Below the pieces are notes generated by a model. The model was not told where the DNA came from. It did no database searches and saw nothing but the letters and a program-made list of their open reading frames with translations. Shown piece after piece: positions 1 to 7,306 of a stretch of 64,000 nt of DNA; position 1 is the first letter of the stretch, and every line of letters begins with the position of its first letter. Made by a program: the position numbers and the translations under genes. The stretch lies in contig JASLWO010000037.1 in NCBI GenBank assembly GCA_030740795.1, positions 1 to 64,000 of the forward strand. The letters are read 5' to 3'. Source of the DNA: Acidimicrobiales bacterium. Lineage in GTDB: Bacteria > Actinomycetota > Acidimicrobiia > Acidimicrobiales > UBA8592.

Positions 1-37
1 AAAGGTGGAGGACTTCTAAAAATCCTCCACCTTTTTT
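1..37 (+). terminator. Intrinsic terminator at the window edge
   Basis: A perfect 12-bp stem (1-12 with 23-34) has a 10-base loop and runs into a T tract ending at 37. This is a standard Rho-independent terminator for a plus-strand gene lying before the window. The stem is symmetrical, so it could also act on minus-strand transcripts, but the bases that would form that T tract lie outside the window. Confidence 0.8.
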
Positions 38-93
38 GTTACGTTTCTGTTAAGTCCTGCTTGATGACTAGGAATTAAAATGATCTTGTGCCT

Positions 94-227
94 TTAATGG
101 GAATAGACCCCTGTTGGGGGCGGAGACCATAAGAACGCAGAGAACATTGAAAGCTCCTTGTGTGAAGAACTGTAACGGTTAGGTCTCTGCTTCCAACAGG
201 GGGCTTTGACTTTAATTAAGTCAAAGC
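94..227. other. Structured intergenic region with possible minus-strand leader ORF
   Basis: A long interrupted inverted repeat is visible: 108-117 pairs perfectly with 193-202, and 121-128 pairs with 182-189 with one G-U. A second perfect 10-bp hairpin (203-212 with 218-227, 5-base loop) abuts it and contains the stop codon of the minus-strand gene ending at 221. Read on the plus strand this could be a structured RNA. Read on the minus strand, the apical part holds an AAGGAG (159-154) six bases before an ATG at 147, which opens a 17-codon ORF (147-94) containing W and PPP. I do not recognise a known RNA family; a leader peptide for a minus-strand gene outside the window is equally possible. 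Confidence 0.35.
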
Positions 228-820
228 GGCCAAGCATTTACTGCGTGACTTAGAGATTCAATTAATGTGTTTACTTGTTTAGCTCGTCCAATTCCACCAG
301 TATCAGACCAACCCCACTCATCACGGTTCCACCGCAATGTTGGCGGAAGTTCAACTTGCACTCCCGCAAATGGAGGAACATTTACAGGATTTTTGGGGTG
401 CAAGCCCCTTAACTCTTTGGGGATTTCATCTAAAGAGGTTTCAAATGAATAGTCTGGCAAGGCTACTCTAAGGAATGAAGCCAGATGCACGGCAAGTGAC
501 CGGTTCTGACCTCCTAATAGAACTGAATGAAATAAATGCTCTCTTCCGTATCCATGGATCGTTATAACGATTTTGACATGATCTAAAAAACTTTCTAAAT
601 TCTCGGATTTACCATCAATCATTTTCGTTGATGGGAAATGTGTTGGGTCATCACCACTTTGAATTAAACCGTAGTAAGAAGCCCCAGTAATTTCAGCTGC
701 CTCTCTGGCAACTACATCAGTAGCTTTCTCTAATGTCCCACCGTGATAAGCCATAAAGCCAAGAGTTGAACGAATGCAGAGTTCCTCTTTGATATCTGGT
801 TGTTTTAATATCTCACGCAT
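221..820 (-). CDS. Poly-gamma-glutamate hydrolase-like protein (YjqB/DUF867-like)
   Basis: This 199-residue protein resembles the phage-derived zinc-dependent poly-gamma-glutamate hydrolase family. That family has an early HGG motif with a downstream Glu and Thr, seen here as H26-G-G with E31, and later an I-x-I-H-G and a GG-containing segment. Known members cleave gamma-glutamyl bonds; the substrate here is unknown. The ATG at 820 is preferred because it overlaps the upstream ccdA stop by only 8 bases; an in-frame start at 877 would overlap ccdA by 65 bases. It is the last gene of a tlpA-ccdA unit, which is an unusual setting. There is no signal peptide, so it is probably cytoplasmic. Confidence 0.6.
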   Translation of the reverse strand: MREILKQPDIKEELCIRSTLGFMAYHGGTLEKATDVVAREAAEITGASYYGLIQSGDDPTHFPSTKMIDGKSENLESFLDHVKIVITIHGYGREHLFHSVLLGGQNRSLAVHLASFLRVALPDYSFETSLDEIPKELRGLHPKNPVNVPPFAGVQVELPPTLRWNRDEWGWSDTGGIGRAKQVNTLIESLSHAVNAWPL

Positions 821-1949
821 TTTCAGGTAAAGACCTTTCAAATTTTTGAGAATCTTTCCGCTTCCTAAAGGCTGCAAGAAAACTTAAATTAGAAAAAGTC
901 ACCAAACTTAGGAAGAAGACTATTTCCCAAAATGCTGCCCACCGAAAAGGATCACTAAACCAGTTCTGAAACCGAATAGGCAAATCACCTATGGTTCTCA
1001 CAAAAGGTACGAGTAATAGGTCGAATTCATAAATCGTTATTTCAATTAAGGCCAATAAACCTAAATAAACTCCGCGCAGAGAGAACCTTTTCTCCCTGTC
1101 TAGGACCTGGCTACTTCCAATCCAAATAAGAAATCCTATGACGATCATAAGACACGCCATAGCGAACCTTCCCCCTCCAACATCGTTGACCCAATTACTT
1201 AAGCGACCCGACCCACGAAGTGAAAGGTCCACCAAAGGATTCGTTCCGTAATTACCTCGCGAAACTTGTATCTCCCACCAACCATAAGCTGCGAGAAAAA
1301 ACCCAGAGATGGTTAGAAAGAACCCCGAAATAGTGTTCAGATGTTTAAGGACTTTTTTAAGGTGTTGAGCAATTGAAGATCGTGCTAAAGCAATACTGAG
1401 CGTCAAAACTGTTATTACTATGCTCATCCCTAACGCATAGGCAATAAATACAGCTATACCATCAACAATCCCATCTCGACTAAATGAACCGCCAACAGTG
1501 ACAAAAAAGATCGGTGCGGAACATCCAACAGAGACAATGGCGTAAGAAACCCCAAATAGAAACATTGATGGGAGTTGGCGATTCATTCCAGTGGTTTTTA
1601 ATCGAGGTATGTTCAAAACAGGATGAAATCCTCGAATCATAGCGAGTCCAAGAAGAATCAAAAGAATTCCTATAGTCAAAGTTATATATCCGGCCCGTTT
1701 TTCAATACTGCTTTCTGAGATGACGGTATTTGTTAGAACACCTAAGGCAGCAAAGATAAAAACAAACCCCATTGATAAAGCTAACGAAACTTTCAATCCA
1801 TTAAGAATGCCAAGATACCTATCGGTACCTGATTTGGTATCAACTCCAAGAAAATATGAAAGATAGGCTGGTAACATAGCAAACCCACAAGGGTTGAACG
1901 CCGCGATCAATCCTGCTGCGAGGGGGAAAGCAAGGTCAACGCTGATCAT
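813..1949 (-). CDS. ccdA: CcdA/DsbD-type thiol-disulfide transmembrane protein
   Basis: A 378-residue polytopic membrane protein. The first helix carries NPCGFAMLPAYLS with Cys21, and a second conserved Cys (C143) sits in the helix SVGCSAP, matching the redox-active pair of the CcdA family. These proteins move reducing equivalents from cytoplasmic thioredoxin across the membrane to outer partners, commonly for cytochrome c maturation. The C-terminal 130 or so residues add further hydrophobic helices beyond the roughly 240-residue core. Its start overlaps the upstream TlpA-like gene by 4 bases (ATGA), so the two are translationally coupled and CcdA probably reduces that partner. Confidence 0.85.
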   Translation of the reverse strand: MISVDLAFPLAAGLIAAFNPCGFAMLPAYLSYFLGVDTKSGTDRYLGILNGLKVSLALSMGFVFIFAALGVLTNTVISESSIEKRAGYITLTIGILLILLGLAMIRGFHPVLNIPRLKTTGMNRQLPSMFLFGVSYAIVSVGCSAPIFFVTVGGSFSRDGIVDGIAVFIAYALGMSIVITVLTLSIALARSSIAQHLKKVLKHLNTISGFFLTISGFFLAAYGWWEIQVSRGNYGTNPLVDLSLRGSGRLSNWVNDVGGGRFAMACLMIVIGFLIWIGSSQVLDREKRFSLRGVYLGLLALIEITIYEFDLLLVPFVRTIGDLPIRFQNWFSDPFRWAAFWEIVFFLSLVTFSNLSFLAAFRKRKDSQKFERSLPENA

Positions 1950-2515
1950 GGTCCAAAGTATTTCTCTAGTCGATTGTAGACATCATCAGCAGTCATAGCT
2001 TTAAGGTATTTCCCAACAATCACCCCATCGCTATTAACAAAGACAGTAAATGGTAAACCTACAGCTCCCACTTCTTCCAATAAAGTTCCATCATCACCAT
2101 AGAGAATCAGATAAGAAGCTCCTGTTTCAGAAATTAATTGTTGAGCTCTAACTTCATCTGTTTCACCGCTATTTATCCCCACAAATAGAACTGATCTTTC
2201 GTCAAGGTAAAAGGATGCTTCGGCAGTTCGGTAGTCTCTAGCATGGATCTTTTGGATTTCAATGATTTCTCTTTTGCAAGGATCACACCATGAGGCAAAA
2301 AAGTTGATTACGAGATTCTTCCCTGAAAGAAACGAAGTTTCGAATTTTGAACCACCAGATTCCCGTAATTTCTCTAGTTCAGATAGTTCAGTAAAGGAAC
2401 TCAAAGTTGTCTGATGTTTCTCTTCTGAAGATGAAGCGTAATCGTATATCTTTAATCCCAGCGCAAGAATAAGACCTAATGCTATAAAGGCTAGGAATAT
2501 TCGTAACACGCTCAC
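1946..2515 (-). CDS. TlpA/ResA-like membrane-anchored thioredoxin
   Basis: A 189-residue protein with one N-terminal membrane anchor (about residues 4-22) followed by a thioredoxin fold. The active site W76-C77-D-P-C80 follows the typical NFFASWC strand, and a cis-Pro region (VGLPFTVFV) lies later. Family members are extracytoplasmic thiol reductases that act on apocytochrome c or other exported thiols. The 4-base overlap with ccdA supports a redox relay. Several c-type cytochromes lie elsewhere in this window and are plausible clients, but that is inference. The start at 2515 places the hydrophobic anchor directly at the N-terminus. Confidence 0.82.
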   Translation of the reverse strand: MSVLRIFLAFIALGLILALGLKIYDYASSSEEKHQTTLSSFTELSELEKLRESGGSKFETSFLSGKNLVINFFASWCDPCKREIIEIQKIHARDYRTAEASFYLDERSVLFVGINSGETDEVRAQQLISETGASYLILYGDDGTLLEEVGAVGLPFTVFVNSDGVIVGKYLKAMTADDVYNRLEKYFGP

Positions 2516-2580
2516 TCTTTGAAACTAGCGTGTATCTAGTCAAATTTGATACTTGTCCTCATTCCTTAAAGGAATCTCTC

Positions 2581-2615
2581 ATCTGCCCCCGGCGTTTAAG
2601 ACGCCGGGGGCAGAT
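2581..2615 (-). terminator. Strong GC-rich hairpin downstream of whiB
   Basis: A perfect 15-bp inverted repeat (2581-2595 with 2601-2615) has a 5-base loop and a GC-rich core. It lies 63 bases past the whiB stop and before the tlpA-ccdA unit, both on the minus strand. There is no clear T tract, as in many actinobacterial terminators, so it probably ends whiB transcripts and insulates the next unit. Confidence 0.65.
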
Positions 2616-2678
2616 CGTTACTAGAAGCTCGCTTAAACCGTTGCTTCACGAGACGTGAGATGAGAGAAACCTTGCTGT

Positions 2679-3020
2679 TCAAGCTGTTTTTAGAAGGTCT
2701 TGAAGGTGCTCAGGTACCGGTATTTGCGGCATCTGTTCTTCAGGACGAGGGACCTTGGATGGTCTGCCACGACGCCGTTTGACCATCAATACCTTCCCAT
2801 TCATGAATAACTGACCGCCCCAAACCCCACAGGGCTCATTCCTCTCGATAGCTCCCTGAAGGCAGGGAGATATCACAGGGCAATCAGAGCAGATTTGTTT
2901 AGCCGCAGCTATCCCATGAATTTCTTCAGAGAAGAAAACGTCATTATTAACGCTGGGCGCCGCACATTCAGCGAACGCCTGCCATTCTTCAGCTGTGTAA
3001 GTTGTTGTTGTCATTTTCAT
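2679..3020 (-). CDS. WhiB-family iron-sulfur transcription factor
   Basis: A 113-residue protein with the full WhiB signature: four cysteines binding a [4Fe-4S] cluster (C19, C44, C47, C53), the G-V-W-G-G turn at 65-69, and a basic tail K-R-R-R-G-R-P-S-K (81-89). WhiB proteins bind the primary sigma factor and are confined to actinobacteria and their phages. The RGRP element resembles the AT-hook of WhiB7-type proteins, but I cannot assign a subclass from sequence alone. An AGGAG five bases before the ATG at 3020 supports the start. Upstream lie a terminator-like hairpin and a small ORF, which suggest attenuation control. Confidence 0.88.
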   Translation of the reverse strand: MKMTTTTYTAEEWQAFAECAAPSVNNDVFFSEEIHGIAAAKQICSDCPVISPCLQGAIERNEPCGVWGGQLFMNGKVLMVKRRRGRPSKVPRPEEQMPQIPVPEHLQDLLKTA

Positions 3021-3060
3021 TGTGTCTCCTTTAATAGTTGTTAGAGAAAAAGCAGAAAGA

Positions 3061-3079
3061 CCGCCGGATTTTCCGACGG
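3061..3079 (-). promoter_or_regulatory. Terminator-like hairpin in the whiB leader (candidate attenuator)
   Basis: On the minus strand, an 8-bp stem with one mismatch (3072-3079 with 3061-3068) and a 3-base loop is followed by a pyrimidine-rich TCTTTCTGCTTTTTC stretch. It sits between the small ORF ending at 3108 and the whiB ribosome-binding site. It may simply terminate the small ORF, or it may be a conditional attenuator for whiB. Confidence 0.5.
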
Positions 3080-3107
3080 CCTAAGGAAGTACTTTGCAGT
3101 TTGAGAG

Positions 3108-3308
3108 CTAGTACGCAAACTCCTTGGGCCGGACAGAATAAGGCTTAAAGGCCGTAGTTGAATAATGGCCTTTATGTGTAAAGGTAAATGGATTTACCGA
3201 AGATGAATCGGTAAATTCTCGAGAGATAAGACGATTAGAGTTCGCGCAGGAGAAACCCAAAACGGCTACAGCCGAGTCGGTATTAAGTGCAAAATTTCGT
3301 GCAACCAT
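3108..3308 (-). CDS. Small protein of unknown function upstream of whiB
   Basis: A 66-residue ORF whose ATG at 3308 follows AGGAG at good spacing, in a context nearly identical to that of the downstream whiB gene. A start at 3368 is possible but has no comparable ribosome-binding site. I do not recognise the product. It is rich in Ser, Thr, Phe and Asn, has one cysteine, and shows no membrane segment or known motif. It could be a real small protein, or a regulatory upstream ORF whose translation affects read-through of the hairpin at 3061-3079 into whiB. Confidence 0.5.
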   Translation of the reverse strand: MVARNFALNTDSAVAVLGFSCANSNRLISREFTDSSSVNPFTFTHKGHYSTTAFKPYSVRPKEFAY

Positions 3309-3472
3309 TTGTTTCTCCTTTCTGATTGAACAGGTCATTAGCATATTCTGTTTTTCGTCGGACTCCACCTAAGTTTCTGTGAAGAAAGATATTTCTTCAA
3401 CCTAGGGGTTCCCTCAAGGGCAGCACTGAAAGCTCAATGTGTCAAGTGAATTAAATTCAAGGAAGGGAATTT

Positions 3473-4591
3473 TTAAGATTTCATTTGGTAAGTCATCAAC
3501 CCATTTTCGGTTTTGCGACCTAATTCCCCTAGTTCTTTGAGGTGTTCAAGGTGGGCAAATGTTTCGCTTTCAGCCATGTCTCCCCAAGCTCTTTTGCTGA
3601 AAAGCACTCTCATATAGTCAGTTACGGAACCATCAATAAGTTGTTGAGCAGCATTACGTATTGTTTCAAGTCTCTCTTCATGGTGTTCAATAATTTCAAG
3701 TGACCGTTCTCCAAGGTTCGCAAACGGGTGGCCATGGGCTGGAAGAGCTATGGAGACATCTTTGAAATGGGTCATTTTGTGGAGAGAAGCAAAGAACTTT
3801 GCTAATGGATCTGATTCAGGGGAAATCCCCCCGATATGAGGTGTGATCGTTGGAAGCACATGGTCACCTGAAAACATGACTCCATATTCTGGATCCCACA
3901 AACATAAGTGGTCGTTTGTATGCCCAGGGGTATGAATTGACAGCCATTCACGACCTCCAAGGCTTACAGGTTCATTATCAGTAACTTCTATAGTTGGTTC
4001 CGGTGTTCGGAACCAAGAAGAATTGAACCGCCCCATTTTTTTGAATCGGTCTATTTCTTCTGGGGGAGGCATACTTCTTTTAGATCCCCAGGGTAGTCTC
4101 TCAGAAAAGATCCTTTCAATCACCTGTTGTTGCGCTTCTTCAGAGTTTGGATCCAATGAGCTCGAATCTTCACTCTCTAGAATTTCTGTACGGTTGAAAG
4201 CATTTCTAAAGTTTTCATGTGTCAGGATATTCGCTTGAGTGTTTTCTCTTATCCGTTCCGCTGAACCGAAATGATCAAAATGCGAGTGGGTAACAACAAC
4301 GGTATGGATGTCTTCGATTTTGAACCCTGCGCTTTTAAGACGATTTGTTAACGCGGACCAAGAGTCATCCCCTGGCAAACCTGGATCCACAACGGCAATA
4401 CCTTGATTATCTTCCAAAACGTAGCAATTTACGTGTCCGAGACCGGGTAGATTAACCGGTAATTGCGTTCTGAGAATATTCGGGGCTACTTCTGAAACGG
4501 TTTCACTTGCAGGTTCTTGTTCTTCTTTTTTCGGGCGCTTTTCTTCAGAGACGTCGTCAGTGCCATTATTTTCAGAATGTGAGTGCGTCAT
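3473..4591 (-). CDS. MBL-fold metallo-hydrolase
   Basis: A 372-residue metallo-beta-lactamase-fold protein. The metal-binding signature T-H102-S-H104-F-D106-H107 is intact, and the later ligands appear as HTPGHT, SGDH and PAHGHP. The C-terminal 90 or so residues are helical and resemble the winged-helix tail of the LACTB2-like hydrolase group. The N-terminal 35 residues are polar and low complexity. It ends 3 bases from the start side of the oligoribonuclease stop, so the two form a minus-strand unit. Substrate unknown: MBL proteins include thioesterases, glyoxalases and nucleases. Confidence 0.75.
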   Translation of the reverse strand: MTHSHSENNGTDDVSEEKRPKKEEQEPASETVSEVAPNILRTQLPVNLPGLGHVNCYVLEDNQGIAVVDPGLPGDDSWSALTNRLKSAGFKIEDIHTVVVTHSHFDHFGSAERIRENTQANILTHENFRNAFNRTEILESEDSSSLDPNSEEAQQQVIERIFSERLPWGSKRSMPPPEEIDRFKKMGRFNSSWFRTPEPTIEVTDNEPVSLGGREWLSIHTPGHTNDHLCLWDPEYGVMFSGDHVLPTITPHIGGISPESDPLAKFFASLHKMTHFKDVSIALPAHGHPFANLGERSLEIIEHHEERLETIRNAAQQLIDGSVTDYMRVLFSKRAWGDMAESETFAHLEHLKELGELGRKTENGLMTYQMKS

Positions 4592-4594
4592 TAC

Positions 4595-5137
4595 CTACTC
4601 TTTGTCGTTTGAGAATAATTTTGAACGATAGAATTTCAGCTCTTCAACGCTAGCTTTTATATCTTCCATAGCCCTATGCCCACCATTTTTTTTCGGTGCG
4701 TCAACTAACTTTTCAGGGAACCACCGCTTCGCTAGTTCCTTAACACTAGAAACATCAACAGATCTGTAATGCAGAAAATTCTCAATTTCTGGAAGGTATT
4801 CCGCTAGAAATCTTCGATCCGTACCGATAGAATTTCCACACAGAGGAACGGTTTTTTCTTCCTGAATGTGTTCCTTCAAAAATGAGAGTGTTAAATCACC
4901 TGCTTCTTTTATCTTTATTGTGGAAGCTTTGATTTCTGGTAAAAGACCACTTTTTGTATGCATGTCAAGAACGAATGGATCCATTTTTCCCAACTCCGCA
5001 TCTGATGCGTGTATCACGAGATTCGGTCCCTCAGCAATAATTTCTAACTCATCATCAGTAATTAAAGTAGCGATCTCAACTATTACATTTTCTTCCGGAT
5101 CAAGTCCGGTCATCTCAAGATCTATCCAAGCAAGCAT
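4595..5137 (-). CDS. orn: Oligoribonuclease
   Basis: A 180-residue DEDD-family 3'-5' exoribonuclease that degrades 2-5-nucleotide RNA fragments and linear pGpG in the cytoplasm. The N-terminus MLAWIDLEMTGLD carries the first DxE motif, and the C-terminal NGGHRAMEDIKAS holds the His and Asp of the ExoIII region. Length matches the family. The ATG at 5137 is chosen because the protein aligns from its first residue; the open frame extends upstream to 5248 without homologous sequence. It is divergent from dut, with about 95 bases between the starts. Confidence 0.92.
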   Translation of the reverse strand: MLAWIDLEMTGLDPEENVIVEIATLITDDELEIIAEGPNLVIHASDAELGKMDPFVLDMHTKSGLLPEIKASTIKIKEAGDLTLSFLKEHIQEEKTVPLCGNSIGTDRRFLAEYLPEIENFLHYRSVDVSSVKELAKRWFPEKLVDAPKKNGGHRAMEDIKASVEELKFYRSKLFSNDKE

Positions 5138-5232
5138 TCCGCTGATTCTATGGCATTCCAGAGCAATTCGTACGGAAGCAAAGAATGTTGTTTTGTTAGG
5201 CAGCGAACTTAAATAGTCGCTACGCTTCCTGC

Positions 5233-5673
5233 GTGATGAAACTTCCAATTAAAAGACTTGATCCTGATTTACCTTTACCTAAATATGCTCAAGTTGGAGA
5301 TGCCGGTTGTGACCTGATCGCCGCTGAAGAAATTGTTCTCCCTCCAGGAGGGGGCAGAGCTCTAGTACCGACAGGAATCGCCATTGCTCTACCCGAGGGG
5401 TACGCAGGATTTGTCCAGCCAAGAAGCGGTTTAGCTAATAAACATGGGGTGACATGCCTTAACTCTCCAGGTTTAATAGACAGTGGCTACAGAGGAGAAC
5501 TCAAGGTCCTATTGATTAACACTGACCCTCATAATTCATTTGAAGTTAAAAGAGGAGAACGCATAGCTCAACTTGTTATACAAAAGGTAGAGCAAGCAGA
5601 CTTCATTGAAATGGAAGACTTGTCGCAAACAGAACGAGGAGATGGAGGCTTTGGTTCAACCGGAGTTAACTAA
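5233..5673 (+). CDS. dut: Deoxyuridine 5'-triphosphate nucleotidohydrolase (dUTPase)
   Basis: A 146-residue trimeric-type dUTPase that converts dUTP to dUMP and pyrophosphate, keeping uracil out of DNA. All five family motifs are visible in order: [28 protein letters not shown] and the C-terminal [10 protein letters not shown] lid. The start may be GTG at 5233 or the adjacent ATG at 5236. Its 3' end overlaps the convergent minus-strand gene by 8 bases, so the two messages share a complementary tail. Confidence 0.95.
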   Translation: MMKLPIKRLDPDLPLPKYAQVGDAGCDLIAAEEIVLPPGGGRALVPTGIAIALPEGYAGFVQPRSGLANKHGVTCLNSPGLIDSGYRGELKVLLINTDPHNSFEVKRGERIAQLVIQKVEQADFIEMEDLSQTERGDGGFGSTGVN

Positions 5674-6052
5674 CGTCTTCGCTTTCAGCCGCAATTTCAA
5701 AAACAACCCAAGCTTTTTCTCTATTCACAACCACCTCGGTGACCAGAGGAAGGACAATAGATTGGAAGGTCTCAAACAATTCTTCCTTTATCTCCAATGG
5801 CTCCGTCGTTTGGGAGGCCACAGTTACCTGCATTCTTCTTTGTGAGAACTGGTAATTAAGGTGTAGCGGGGTTTCCCATTGCCGAGCAGAGATAAACAGA
5901 TTGGTTGTTTCTTTCATCACGGACCGGAGATCTTCTATTTCTTTCAAGGAAAACCCACTTCTTATTCCAAGATGCGCGATCGTAGTCTGCGCTACTTTCT
6001 CATAAGACGGAGAAGTCGGAAGTATCAGTTGAACTTGATCACTATTTTCCAT
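5666..6052 (-). CDS. RsbW-like ATP-binding (anti-sigma type) protein
   Basis: A 128-residue protein that looks like a small GHKL/HATPase_c_2 domain as found in RsbW/SpoIIAB-type anti-sigma kinases. It begins [17 protein letters not shown], followed by a helix with K-E-T-T-N resembling the N-box E-x-x-x-N, and then a beta-rich half. The G-box region is weak, so kinase activity is doubtful. Such proteins usually bind an alternative sigma factor; no sigma or anti-anti-sigma gene is adjacent. The assignment is by overall pattern. Confidence 0.5.
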   Translation of the reverse strand: MENSDQVQLILPTSPSYEKVAQTTIAHLGIRSGFSLKEIEDLRSVMKETTNLFISARQWETPLHLNYQFSQRRMQVTVASQTTEPLEIKEELFETFQSIVLPLVTEVVVNREKAWVVFEIAAESEDVS

Positions 6053-6117
6053 ATTTTTATGATTCTCTCACGCTTGTTGCCTTAATACCTTGAGGACATG
6101 AACCTATTACCTGCATT

Positions 6118-6372
6118 CTAAGGTCTTTTACGCAGTCCGGAGTCTTTCAACCTTCTAACAAGCTCTCTTGGTTCAGTTTGGACAGCTCCAAGTTCAACTG
6201 CTTCCAACCAAATCCGCTCCGGGATATCATAATGGTCGCCTTGGAATGCGCTTCGGGGGACACCTAACACAGCAGCGAAATTGTGAAGTTCCTCATAACT
6301 CGCATCGCTTACTAGGTGCGACCATAGTTCGCCACGAAATAGCCAAATCGGTTTATCAATTAGAATCGTCAT
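6118..6372 (-). CDS. DUF4031-family protein
   Basis: An 84-residue protein matching the small DUF4031 family: a start of the type MTILIDKP-W, then W-S-H-L-V-S-D, E-E-L-H-x-F-A, and the signature Q-G-D-H-Y-D-I-P with charged flanks. Function of the family is unknown to me. The frame is open upstream to 6480, but those extra 36 residues are not homologous and no better ribosome-binding site is seen, so the ATG at 6372 is preferred. Confidence 0.7.
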   Translation of the reverse strand: MTILIDKPIWLFRGELWSHLVSDASYEELHNFAAVLGVPRSAFQGDHYDIPERIWLEAVELGAVQTEPRELVRRLKDSGLRKRP

Positions 6373-6598
6373 AAAAAGGATCAGAGGTTCTGTCTGAGAT
6401 GAAGCATAGAACTTGAAGAAAAAATATGAAACTATTGCAGCACCGATGCTAAATCCTTGATCCCGCAAACCTTGTTTCATGGCTACTAAAAAGCAAGGAT
6501 AGTAATAAAGGCAAATCCCTAAGCACCTACTAACCTAAACTGTTGACCGAATTAGTTCTAGAATCGGTAGACTCACCGACTAGCAATTTGAAATACAT

Positions 6599-6672
6599 GC
6601 CTCCGTAGCCAAGTCTGGTAAGGCAGCGGACTTTTAATCCGAAGATCGTGGGTTCGAATCCCACCGGAGGTA
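6599..6672 (+). tRNA. tRNA-Lys (anticodon TTT)
   Basis: A 74-base cloverleaf: acceptor GCCTCCG pairs with CGGAGGT (first pair G-U), the anticodon loop CTTTTAA gives TTT, and the T-arm GTGGG-TTCGAAT-CCCAC is perfect. The top anticodon-stem pair is a G-A mismatch. The 3' CCA is not encoded. Confidence 0.93.
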
Positions 6673-6682
6673 CAGAATCACA

Positions 6683-7282
6683 TCAAATTTGATCAGGGTA
6701 AGTTTCTTCCTCAGGAGGCAGCAAATGAATTCGATCACCAAGATGTATTTCCTTACCTTCTACCTCAAACCACTGTGCGCCTAAGTTAGGGATCCGTCTA
6801 TATTCTCCACCACACAAGCTTTCAAGAGCGTAGATGCACCCACCATGAGTTACAACGACAATGGGGCTGTCACCTTCAGCATCGTTAATAATCCTTCTTA
6901 AACCTTTCCAAAGCCGAATTAGCAAATCCTCGTCCGATTCCCAGTCGTCTGGCCAAATGCCGTTCTTTAGAAAACCCGGAAACTGTTTATTAATTTCTTC
7001 TCTTGTTAATCCACTAAACGCCCCCGCGTCCCTCTCCTGAATTCGTGATTCCGTAATAATACGATTTTTGTCCCAACCTTTTGAGTCAGCGAAAATCTCA
7101 GCAGTTAGTTGTGCTCTTTGTAAATCAGAACAAGCAAGAATACTAAAATCTGGAATTTCTAAAGCAGCAAGTGACGCTTGTTCCATACCAAATTCAGTAA
7201 GTGGTGGGTCAGCTTGGCCTTGCCATTTCCCGACAGCATTCCATTCTGATTGCCCATGTCGCACTAGAAGTAATTTTGTCAT
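6683..7282 (-). CDS. Histidine phosphatase (phosphoglycerate mutase-like)
   Basis: A 199-residue branch-1 histidine phosphatase. The phosphohistidine motif L-V-R-H-G-Q-S-E-W-N is at residues 6-15, the second catalytic His lies in VVVTHGG, and the acid/base Glu is in E-R-D-A-G. It lacks the length (about 230-250) of glycolytic GpmA, so it more likely acts as a phosphatase. In actinobacteria similar genes sit beside mshA, as here, where it diverges from the MshA-like gene with only 24 bases between starts. The specific substrate cannot be told. Confidence 0.8.
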   Translation of the reverse strand: MTKLLLVRHGQSEWNAVGKWQGQADPPLTEFGMEQASLAALEIPDFSILACSDLQRAQLTAEIFADSKGWDKNRIITESRIQERDAGAFSGLTREEINKQFPGFLKNGIWPDDWESDEDLLIRLWKGLRRIINDAEGDSPIVVVTHGGCIYALESLCGGEYRRIPNLGAQWFEVEGKEIHLGDRIHLLPPEEETYPDQI

Positions 7283-7306
7283 CGGTTCAGCCGATAGTCT
7301 TTATAT

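Noticed and set aside
94-227. 6S RNA, SRP RNA or tmRNA in the first intergenic region
   Set aside because: The pairing is only about 95 bases long, and the conserved loops of SRP RNA or the tag ORF of tmRNA are absent. It is kept only as an unassigned structured region.
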